Below, in pieces: positions 1 through 5,621 of a stretch of 23,426 nt of DNA. How positions within the stretch are numbered: position 1 is the first letter of the stretch; every line of letters starts with the position of its first letter. Under the pieces are notes generated by a model that was given only the letters and a program-made list of their open reading frames with translations, was not told the origin of the DNA and ran no database searches. The position numbers were made by a program, and so were the translations under genes. The DNA is from REEP01 sp964517265 (lineage in GTDB: Bacteria; Pseudomonadota; Alphaproteobacteria; Rhodospirillales; Defluviicoccaceae): the NCBI GenBank assembly GCA_964517265.1, contig CAZFBS010000045.1, positions 1 through 23,426 on the forward strand, in the 5' to 3' direction.

Positions 1-122
1 TCGCCCGCTACGGCCAGGAACGCTATGCCGAGCTGGCGCGCTGGCAGCCCGCCGGGGGAACGGGAATCTTGCCGTGGATGGATCCTGGATTGCCGCGCCC
101 GCTTATCGCGGGCTCGGAATGA
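1..122 (+). CDS. C-terminal fragment of an unidentified protein
   Basis: An open frame enters from the left edge, with its first full codon at base 3, and ends at TGA 120-122. It gives about 39 residues. The fragment begins ARYGQERYAEL and ends LPRPLIAGSE. Third codon positions are strongly G/C, as expected for coding DNA in this genome. I do not recognise the family from so short a piece. It converges with the MerR-type gene that ends at 298. The frame could also be fortuitous, because open frames are common in GC-rich DNA. Confidence 0.35.
   Translation, partial: ARYGQERYAELARWQPAGGTGILPWMDPGLPRPLIAGSE
97..113. repeat. 6-bp inverted repeat at the end of the partial gene
   Basis: GCCCGC at 97-102 and GCGGGC at 108-113 form a perfect 6-bp stem around the loop TTATC, just before the stop codon at 120. 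There is no T-tract on either side, so terminator function is uncertain. Confidence 0.3.
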
Positions 123-225
123 TCCAAGAACTACAACGATCGCTGCGGGTGCGCAATGACATCGTGAGGTGCGATTGCGCCGTCGGCGTTCGCCTTCTCA
201 CCCTGAGAGCCGAACTCTGCTCATT

Positions 226-254
226 GTCATCAACTCCAGATGCGAGTTGATGAA
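226..254. terminator. 10-bp dyad between convergent genes, possible bidirectional terminator
   Basis: TCATCAACTC at 227-236 is the exact reverse complement of GAGTTGATGA at 244-253, leaving a 7-base loop. The dyad lies in the gap between the plus-strand fragment ending at 122 and the minus-strand MerR gene ending at 298. Neither strand shows a T-run after the stem, so this is not a textbook intrinsic terminator. Its position between convergent gene ends is the main argument for that role. An operator or an RNA structure is also possible. Apart from this dyad and a plus-strand Shine-Dalgarno-like AAAGGAGG at 253-260, I see nothing in the 123-297 gap. Confidence 0.35.
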
Positions 255-297
255 AGGAGGATGGAGAAGATGCCGTTCCCTCGCCGGCCTGCGGCGG

Positions 298-717
298 TTA
301 GCCGCTGACCCGGGCGGGCGGAACCGCGCTCTGGTGTTCGTGCTCTTTTTCCTCAAGCAGCCGCGAGCAATGATCCTGCAACTCTTCGAGCTCCATCAGC
401 ATGGCGGCGATGTCCTGTTGCTGCCGGCGCAGCGCCGCCCGCTGCTCCTCGATCTTGCCGAGAACGAGGCGAAGCTGGGAAATTTCCGAAGGATCGACAT
501 CATACATGTCGATCATTTCGCGGATCTCGTCGAGGGTGAAGCCGAGCCGCTTGCCCCGCATGATCAATTTCAGCCGGACCCGGTCGCGCGGCAGATAGAC
601 CCGCCGATGCCGCTCGCGCAGCGGCGTGATCAGGCCGCAATCCTCGTAGAAACGGATTGTGCGGGTGGTGATCCCGAATTCCCCGGCAAGCTCTGCTATG
701 CCATACTTTCGCGTCAT
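298..717 (-). CDS. MerR family transcriptional regulator, LiuR-like
   Basis: This is a 139-residue one-component DNA-binding regulator. The N-terminal winged helix-turn-helix (about residues 4-70) contains TTRTIRFYEDCGL, followed by RDRVRLKLIMRGKRLGF, both characteristic of MerR proteins. A dimerising coiled coil follows (about 80-123, rich in L, E, Q and R). There is no C-terminal cysteine pair of the metal-sensing type. The RVRLKLI-RGKRLGF pattern matches the LiuR/AtuR subgroup, which in other Proteobacteria controls branched-chain amino acid and isoprenoid catabolism. That assignment is by family resemblance, and no liu genes are in view. The gene lies 42 bases downstream of tRNA-Leu on the same strand, with a candidate operator between them. 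The ATG at 715-717 fits the family N-terminus but has no clear Shine-Dalgarno sequence. Confidence 0.88.
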   Translation of the reverse strand: MTRKYGIAELAGEFGITTRTIRFYEDCGLITPLRERHRRVYLPRDRVRLKLIMRGKRLGFTLDEIREMIDMYDVDPSEISQLRLVLGKIEEQRAALRRQQQDIAAMLMELEELQDHCSRLLEEKEHEHQSAVPPARVSG

Positions 718-728
718 GAACGGAAGGT

Positions 729-759
729 ACGTGCAGTTAACGTAAAGGTAAAGTCAATC
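729..759 (-). promoter_or_regulatory. Candidate promoter/operator of the MerR-type gene
   Basis: Read on the minus strand, TTGACT (759-754) is immediately followed by TTACCTTTACGTTAA (753-739), an imperfect dyad of the form TTAC-N-GTAA. MerR proteins bind dyads inside unusually long promoter spacers, and the TTTACGTTAA core resembles my recollection of LiuR-type sites. A convincing -10 box is not visible. Autoregulation is therefore an inference. Confidence 0.4.
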
Positions 760-846
760 TGGTGCGGTCGAGAAGACTCGAACTTCCACGGGGTTTCCCC
801 CACAGCGCCCTCAACGCTGCGCGTCTACCAATTCCGCCACGACCGC
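760..846 (-). tRNA. tRNA-Leu (anticodon GAG)
   Basis: The reverse complement folds as a class II tRNA of 87 bases including an encoded CCA. The acceptor stem is GCGGTCG/CGACCGC with discriminator A. The D-arm carries AATTGGTAGA. The anticodon stem CAGCG/CGCTG encloses the loop TTGAGGG, giving anticodon GAG. The long variable arm is GGGG-AAA-CCCC, and the T-arm carries TTCGAGT. It decodes leucine codons CUC and CUU. A promoter is visible upstream at 891-919, and the CCA end abuts the regulatory region of the MerR-type gene. Confidence 0.97.
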
Positions 847-890
847 GAAGAGACTTGCGGCAAGCCGCCGACATGCCATGTGATGGGCCG

Positions 891-919
891 GAGATAGCAG
901 ATGATCGAGGTCGGTTCAA
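891..919 (-). promoter_or_regulatory. Candidate sigma70 promoter of tRNA-Leu
   Basis: On the minus strand, TTGAAC (919-914) and TATCTC (896-891) are separated by exactly 17 bases. The predicted start near 884 gives a leader of about 38 bases before the tRNA 5' end at 846. The -35 is close to consensus; the -10 matches only in its first part. Confidence 0.55.
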
Positions 920-1000
920 GCGCCGGACGAAGAATGCGGGGGTGTGGTGGTTAATCGGACCGAAGTCGAACCGAACGCCGGTGTCGATCGGGCAGCGGGC

Positions 1001-1711
1001 ATGATGCGCGGGGACGCGGCGGCCGTGCAATGGATTGTCGCCCCGGAGCCGGTTGCCTATCCGGATGCGACTGCGCTGATGGAGGACCGCGTCGCGGCGA
1101 TTCGCAACGCCAGCGCGCCGGAACTCGTCTGGCTGCTCGAGCACCCCCCCTTGTATACCGCCGGAACCAGCGCGAGGCCGGACGAATTGCTTGCTCCGGA
1201 GAGATTCCCGGTCTTTCCCAGCGGTCGCGGCGGCCGCTACACCTATCACGGGCCGGGGCAAAGAGTGGCCTACGTGATGCTTGACCTCAACCGGCGCGGC
1301 GCCGACATTCGCGCCTATGTCTGCGCCCTGGAGAGCTGGATCATTGCCACATTGAAGCGGCTGGGCGTCGGCGCAGAGCGGCGGCAGGGGCGGATCGGGA
1401 TCTGGATCGTCGATCCAACCGGGGCCGAGGCCAAGATTGCCGCCATCGGCGTGAGAGTCCGGCGCTGGATCACCTTTCATGGAATCGCCCTCAACGTGGC
1501 CCCGAACCTGACCCATTTCGAGGGCATTCTGCCGTGCGGAATCGCGGAGCACGGGGTGACCTCCCTGCGGGCGCTGGGCCTCGACACCAGCCTGGACGAG
1601 TTGGATTCCGTGCTTCATGAAACGTTCATGACCATCTTTGGACCCGCGCACCGCCCGATCCGACAGGCCGTTGTGCAGCAACCGGAGGCGATGGCGAGAG
1701 ATGGATCCTAA
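1001..1711 (+). CDS. lipB: Octanoyl-[acyl-carrier-protein]:protein N-octanoyltransferase LipB
   Basis: This cytosolic enzyme moves the octanoyl group from acyl carrier protein to lysine of lipoyl domains, the first step of lipoate synthesis. In the 236-residue form, family signatures appear in order: LVWLLEHPPLYTAGTSA (about 42-58), the RGGRYTYHGPGQ substrate loop (about 76-87), the catalytic lysine in KIAAIGV (Lys145) and the catalytic cysteine in LPCGI (Cys179). I chose the tandem ATG at 1001 because the residues that follow match the usual short N-terminus. A GTG at 944 would add 19 residues of unusual sequence. No strong ribosome-binding site precedes either start. The diguanylate cyclase gene follows 21 bases downstream on the same strand and is probably co-transcribed. 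Confidence 0.95.
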   Translation: MMRGDAAAVQWIVAPEPVAYPDATALMEDRVAAIRNASAPELVWLLEHPPLYTAGTSARPDELLAPERFPVFPSGRGGRYTYHGPGQRVAYVMLDLNRRGADIRAYVCALESWIIATLKRLGVGAERRQGRIGIWIVDPTGAEAKIAAIGVRVRRWITFHGIALNVAPNLTHFEGILPCGIAEHGVTSLRALGLDTSLDELDSVLHETFMTIFGPAHRPIRQAVVQQPEAMARDGS

Positions 1712-1732
1712 ACGAGGGACGAGGAACAATAC

Positions 1733-2722
1733 GTGACGGGCGTTGATCGATTCCCGCCGCCGATCGAACGCTTTGCAGGCGTCGATCATGATCATGGCTC
1801 CTCGGTCCCGGCCGGCGAGGTGTTCGAGGACGGCGAGCAACCGGGCGCCGTGCTGCACGCGCTCGACAACCTCGAAGCGATCGTCGCCGCCCATACGGAG
1901 TGGCTGAAGAACTGGCATCTCGAAGTTCTCGAGGGGCTGGCGCCGCAGCGCCAGGGTCAGGTCAATCCGCCCCCGCTCCAGCTGCCGAAGTGGATCGAAG
2001 ATCCGGTTTTGCAGGCCCACCCCCGGCATCAGATGGTTTGCGATACCTTGCGCCAACTGCAGGCGCAAGCCGAACAGGTCGCGGCGACGGTGCGGGTGAG
2101 CGGCACGATCCCGACCGGCGCCTACGGCGAGTTCATGAACACGGTGCTGGCGTTCGCCTCGGCGATCCGGCAACTGCAGAACGACACGTGGAATCAGCTC
2201 GCCAATGTGGACCCCCTGACCGGTCTCGGCAATCGGCGGGCGATGAGCCACAAACTGCGGATCGAGTATGAACGACAGGCACGCAACCGGCATCCATGCT
2301 GTATCGCGATGCTCGATCTCGACTTCTTCAAGGAAGTCAACGACGGCTGGGGCCATGGCACAGGGGACATGGTGCTGCAAAAAGTGGCCGCGATGCTGAC
2401 GGCCGGCGTGCGGCCTTACGATTCGGTGTTCCGGTTCGGCGGCGACGAGTTCCTCCTTTGTCTACCGAGCACGGATCTGCGCGCCGCCTGGGCGATCATC
2501 GAGCGGCTGCGGTTGAAGGTCTCGGTCTGGCCGATCGAACTGAAGGAAGGCAGCACGATCAAGGCGAGCCTGTCGGTCGGCATCGCCCCGCTGGAATGGG
2601 AATTCGGCGTCGAAGCCGCCTTGGACCGGGCGGATGCCGCCCTCTACCAGGCCAAACGCAACGGCCGCAACTGTGTCTATGTCTGGAACCCGCCGCCGCC
2701 TGCCCTGGAGGAGCGGCGATAA
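1733..2722 (+). CDS. Diguanylate cyclase with a degenerate CZB-like N-terminal domain
   Basis: The 329-residue protein makes cyclic di-GMP from two GTP. The C-terminal GGDEF domain (about 158-320) has DPLTGLGNRR, the metal-binding LDLDFFKEVND, an intact GGDEF active site (236-240) and an RPYD inhibitory site (227-230) five residues before it, so the enzyme should be active and product-inhibited. The N-terminal region (about 40-150) is probably sensory. It resembles the CZB domain of DgcZ: AAHTEWL near residue 52, a KWI segment near 86 and helices leading into GGDEF. The cysteine and later histidines that bind zinc in DgcZ seem to be replaced. No signal peptide or membrane segment is seen. The start is GTG, preceded by a GAGG at about 1720. 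The gene ends 7 bases from the convergent acylphosphatase gene. Confidence 0.92.
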   Translation: MTGVDRFPPPIERFAGVDHDHGSSVPAGEVFEDGEQPGAVLHALDNLEAIVAAHTEWLKNWHLEVLEGLAPQRQGQVNPPPLQLPKWIEDPVLQAHPRHQMVCDTLRQLQAQAEQVAATVRVSGTIPTGAYGEFMNTVLAFASAIRQLQNDTWNQLANVDPLTGLGNRRAMSHKLRIEYERQARNRHPCCIAMLDLDFFKEVNDGWGHGTGDMVLQKVAAMLTAGVRPYDSVFRFGGDEFLLCLPSTDLRAAWAIIERLRLKVSVWPIELKEGSTIKASLSVGIAPLEWEFGVEAALDRADAALYQAKRNGRNCVYVWNPPPPALEERR

Positions 2723-2729
2723 GGCATCA

Positions 2730-3023
2730 TCACTTTGTCGGCAGCGGCCGGAAACCCGGCCGGTCGGGAAAGTCGGCAGTCTGTGTCGAGATGGCGGTCA
2801 CCCGGGCTGCGGAGGGTCCGGTCGAGCACGCTGCCACCATCTCGTCGACATCGGTTTTGGTGCCGGCGAACAGAGCCTCGACGCTGCCGTCGGAGCGATT
2901 GCGGACCCAGCCGCGCAGCCCCCGGCGGCTCGCCTCGTTGACCGTCCAGCCGCGATAGAAGACGCCCTGAACGCGGCCTTCGATCCGAACCAGAACGCTT
3001 TTCGCCTGCTCGCCGGCCGTCAA
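2730..3023 (-). CDS. acyP: Acylphosphatase
   Basis: This small cytosolic enzyme hydrolyses acyl phosphates. The 97-residue product has the normal family length and the signature GRVQGVFYR with catalytic Arg24, then RGWVRNRSDGSVEA with catalytic Asn42. The start I prefer is TTG at 3021-3023, which overlaps the TGA of the upstream ATP12 gene in a TTGA junction and places the conserved core at its usual distance from the N-terminus. No ATG fits. The frame is open further upstream, but that part is antisense-like arginine-rich sequence inside the ATP12 gene. The overlap suggests translational coupling as the last gene of the run. It ends 7 bases from the convergent diguanylate cyclase gene. Confidence 0.9.
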   Translation of the reverse strand: MTAGEQAKSVLVRIEGRVQGVFYRGWTVNEASRRGLRGWVRNRSDGSVEALFAGTKTDVDEMVAACSTGPSAARVTAISTQTADFPDRPGFRPLPTK

Positions 3024-3775
3024 TGGAGAGGCCCCCCGGATCTGGCGATCGCCACGGAGGCCGGCTCGGCGCCGCGGCACCACGTAATGAATCTGGCGGC
3101 ACACGCGATCTCGTCCTCCAGGCGCCGGCGACGCTCGGCAATTTCCGCGACGAGGCCCCACCGTTCGATCTGATAGCTCTCATCGAGCAGCGCCGCCTCA
3201 AATGCGGCGGCGGCGTCGATCCGCTCGGCAGCCAAGGCCAGCGCAATGATCAGCGAACCACTGGCCTGCGCCACATTGGCGACGCCGGTCAATTCCATGT
3301 CGTCCAGCATGTTCAGCTCCGCAGCCAGTGCTTCGGCAACACTCTCAGATTGACGGACCGGCATCACCCCGCGGGTGACGGTGAACGTGATCTTGCACCT
3401 TTCCGCCGCCCAGTCCAGCAACGGCTGCCAGCAGGCATCCTGACGAACAACGAGGTCAGGCGGATCGGCCGCCCGATAGAACAGCAGATCGAAGTCGGCA
3501 TAGCCGATCAACTGATCGGTCACCGGGCCGCGATTGGCGCTGACGCGGTCGATCGCGGTGGCCGCCAGTCGTGTCGCCGGCAGTGTCTCCGGGCGGATGG
3601 TATCGTCTTGCGCCAGCCACTCGGCCACCACGGCCCGGGCCAAGGACTCGGTCGGAAGGAGGAAGTCGGCGCCGGCGGGAGTCTTTATGGGCTTGCCGTC
3701 CAGATGAACCCGGTAGCCGCGCTCCGTCGCGGCCAGCCCTGCGTCGCGATAGAACCGATGCGTCGGCCACTTCAT
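3020..3775 (-). CDS. ATP12 family F1-ATPase assembly chaperone
   Basis: The 251-residue protein belongs to the ATP12 family, which in mitochondria and alphaproteobacteria binds the alpha subunit of F1 and prevents its aggregation until F1 assembles. The N-terminus FYRDAG, then VHLDGKPIKTPAGADFLLPT (about 23-42), and further ARAVVAEWLAQ and LPATRLAATAIDR are typical family stretches. The start is the ATG at 3773-3775, with GAGGGG about 8 bases before it. The frame extends upstream, but those residues are not family-like. It lies 10 bases after the HAD phosphatase gene and overlaps acyP by 4 bases. Its presence is one of the best taxonomic markers in the window. Confidence 0.93.
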   Translation of the reverse strand: MKWPTHRFYRDAGLAATERGYRVHLDGKPIKTPAGADFLLPTESLARAVVAEWLAQDDTIRPETLPATRLAATAIDRVSANRGPVTDQLIGYADFDLLFYRAADPPDLVVRQDACWQPLLDWAAERCKITFTVTRGVMPVRQSESVAEALAAELNMLDDMELTGVANVAQASGSLIIALALAAERIDAAAAFEAALLDESYQIERWGLVAEIAERRRRLEDEIACAARFITWCRGAEPASVAIARSGGPLH

Positions 3776-3785
3776 CAGCGGCCCC

Positions 3786-4505
3786 TCATTCTGTTTCCGC
3801 CGCGGCCTCTGCCGCCCGGCCCGCTCGGCTGCGGTGTGGCTGGGGAGCAATCAGAAGAGCGATCGCCGAAGCGATCTCGGCAAACGTGTCGACCACGAGA
3901 TCGGCGCCCGAGGCCTTCAGTTCAGCCCGCCCGTGGTATCCCCATGTTACCGCAACGGCACGAGCGCCGGCATGGCGCGCCATCATCATGTCGTAGGTGG
4001 TATCGCCGATCATCACGGTGGCATCCGGGTCGGCACCAACCGCGGCCATCGCCTGCAGCATCATCTGCGGGTGCGGCTTGCCGGCAGCAACATCCGGTGT
4101 CTGCACCGTCTGGAACCGATGCTCAAGCCCATGCCCCGCCAGGGTGGCCATCGCTCCCCGGTGCGATTTGCCGGTTGCCAAGCCAAGGCACCAGCCATCG
4201 TCTTCCAGCGCCTGCAATCCCTCCAAGACACCGGGGTAAAGAGGCTCAAGGAGCGTGCCGTCGACGCGCAGCGCGGCGGCCGCGTCCCGGTAGCTTGCGG
4301 CGACCTTCGTGCATACGTGCGGGCCCTCGGCCGGCAGCAGGCAAGTGACGGCTTCGAAGAGCGAGAGGCCGACGACGCGGCGCACCGCATCGTCGGTCGG
4401 CAACGAAAGACCATGGGCCGAGAACGCGGCGCACATGCTGGTGACAATCGAGCGCTCACTGTCGACCAGGGTGCCGTCACAGTCGAACACGCAAAGCTTG
4501 ATCAT
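3786..4505 (-). CDS. HAD family hydrolase, phosphoglycolate phosphatase-like
   Basis: The 239-residue protein is a HAD subfamily IA phosphatase. Motif I is VFDCDGTLVDS (about 6-16) with the nucleophile Asp8 and general acid Asp10. A helical cap follows. Motif II is LATGKS (about 109-114), the motif III lysine is in GKPHP (about 143), and motif IV is MIGDTTYDM (about 165-173). The pattern is closest to Gph-like phosphatases, but the substrate cannot be read from sequence. The C-terminus is an Ala/Arg/Glu-rich tail. In many alphaproteobacteria such a gene sits between a RluA-family synthase gene and ATP12. Here two hsp20 genes separate it from the synthase. The ribosome-binding site is weak. 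Confidence 0.9.
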   Translation of the reverse strand: MIKLCVFDCDGTLVDSERSIVTSMCAAFSAHGLSLPTDDAVRRVVGLSLFEAVTCLLPAEGPHVCTKVAASYRDAAAALRVDGTLLEPLYPGVLEGLQALEDDGWCLGLATGKSHRGAMATLAGHGLEHRFQTVQTPDVAAGKPHPQMMLQAMAAVGADPDATVMIGDTTYDMMMARHAGARAVAVTWGYHGRAELKASGADLVVDTFAEIASAIALLIAPQPHRSRAGRAAEAAAETE

Positions 4506-4587
4506 CAGGCGCCGTCCACTCGCCTGTCGATCGCGCTTGCTTGCGTTGCCGCCGCCACGGCCACCCGCTGCCGCATCCCGGCGTTCC

Positions 4588-4986
4588 TCAGCCCGGCTTG
4601 ACCGAGATCGTCTTGGCCGGAGCCGGTTTGACTTTCGGCAATGTCAGACGGAGCACGCCGTCCTTGACGGACGCCTCGATCCGCTCCCCGTCAATGTTCT
4701 CCGAGAGAGTGAACGAGCGTTCGTAATCGCCATCCCGGAATTCAGCGTGGGTCAGCGAGTATCCTTCCTGTGCCATGGAAGCGCTGGAGCGTCCCTTGAT
4801 CGTCAGCACCCGCTTGTCGATGGTGACGTCAATGCCATCCGGCTCGACACCGGGAATTTCCAGCACCAGACAAAGGGCGTCCTTGGTTTCATAGATATCC
4901 GTCGGCGGTGAGAAGACCGGCTTGGTTCGGGTGCCCTCGGGTCCGTCTCCGCCGGTCGCCACCTGCCGGCTCGTCTGGTCGATCAT
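4588..4986 (-). CDS. Small heat-shock protein, Hsp20/alpha-crystallin family (second of pair)
   Basis: The 132-residue product is an ATP-independent holdase that binds unfolding proteins. After a short N-terminal arm (1-25), the alpha-crystallin domain runs from about 28 to 120, with PPTDIYETKDALCLVLEIPG, a DVTIDKRVLTIKG strand pair and the closing ASVKDGVLRLTLPK signature. The short C-terminal tail lacks a clear I-x-I anchor, although KTISV is similar. A very strong Shine-Dalgarno AAAAGGAGG lies about 8 bases before the ATG. The upstream hsp20 gene ends 14 bases earlier, so the two are one transcription unit. Confidence 0.95.
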   Translation of the reverse strand: MIDQTSRQVATGGDGPEGTRTKPVFSPPTDIYETKDALCLVLEIPGVEPDGIDVTIDKRVLTIKGRSSASMAQEGYSLTHAEFRDGDYERSFTLSENIDGERIEASVKDGVLRLTLPKVKPAPAKTISVKPG

Positions 4987-5000
4987 GTCCTGACCTCCTT

Positions 5001-5441
5001 TTAAGACGTCTTGATCGCGATTTTGCGTGGCTTGTCGCTCTCGGGGCGAGGCAGTTCGATCGAGAGAATGCCGTTATGAACGCTCGCTTTCACCTGCTCG
5101 GGATCGACGTTGAACGGCAGCGTGACGATCCTTGTAAAGGCGCCGTATTCCCTCTCGCTCCGGTGCACGGCAATGTTAGGCTCCTGCGCTTGAGGCTCGC
5201 GCGTTCCCTTGATGGTCAAGGTGTTTTGATGAACGGAGATCTCCATCTGATCAAGTCCGACCCCGGGGACTTCCGCGACCACTTTGACCCCCTGTTCCCC
5301 CCTCCAGATATTCAAGGGGGGAAACTCGGTGGGTTCCTGCCAGCGATAGCCACCGAAGGCGCGGTTGACCTCATCTTGAATGCGCCGCAACGTGGACAAG
5401 GGATCCGCCCACGGATCTGCAGCCGGTCGATATAGAGCCAT
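5001..5441 (-). CDS. Small heat-shock protein, Hsp20/alpha-crystallin family (first of pair)
   Basis: This is a 146-residue Hsp20 chaperone. The N-terminal arm (1-45) contains DPLSTLRRIQDEVNRAF, a helix common to this class. The alpha-crystallin domain (about 48-138) includes PPLNIWRGEQGVKVVAEVPG, the QNTLTIKGTRE strand and the ASVHNGILSIELPR signature, and the tail ends RKIAIKTS with an I-A-I anchor. The ATG at 5439-5441 is preceded by GAGGAG. The frame stays open upstream, but those residues are not Hsp20-like. The two Hsp20 proteins of this locus are divergent from each other, which fits two-partner sHsp systems known elsewhere. A candidate promoter lies in the 180-base gap to rluC. Confidence 0.95.
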   Translation of the reverse strand: MALYRPAADPWADPLSTLRRIQDEVNRAFGGYRWQEPTEFPPLNIWRGEQGVKVVAEVPGVGLDQMEISVHQNTLTIKGTREPQAQEPNIAVHRSEREYGAFTRIVTLPFNVDPEQVKASVHNGILSIELPRPESDKPRKIAIKTS

Positions 5442-5529
5442 TCTCCAACTCCTCGTTTGTGATCCGCACCGACATCGCACCATCATACCGGCTCGGACGC
5501 CAGCCGAAGCTTGGTGCCGAAGCATGAGA

Positions 5530-5558
5530 GATTTAACCGCCGGTTCCTGGCATGCAAG
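5530..5558 (-). promoter_or_regulatory. Candidate promoter of the hsp20 pair, possibly RpoH-type
   Basis: In the 180-base region between rluC and hsp20, the minus strand carries CTTGCA (5558-5553), then a 17-base spacer and TAAATC (5535-5530). A CTTG -35 is typical of heat-shock (RpoH) promoters in alphaproteobacteria, but the -10 lacks the usual CCAT and also resembles a sigma70 box. The leader between this site and the ATG contains two copies of GCTTCGGC, which could take part in RNA folding. Confidence 0.3.
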
Positions 5559-5621
5559 TAGCCGCTCCTGGAAACCCCGGCCCCCGTCCGTGCTTCGCCA
5601 TTGAAGCGGCGCCTGCTGCAA

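Noticed and set aside
760..846. tRNA-Leu as a phage or island attachment site
   Set aside because: No integrase, no partial repeat of the tRNA 3' end and no composition break were seen around it.
737..2380. 547-codon minus-strand open frame opposite lipB and the diguanylate cyclase gene
   Set aside because: It runs through the tRNA gene and antisense to two genes with clear catalytic motifs. The translation is rich in H, R, Q and L with no recognisable domain. It is a GC-rich shadow.
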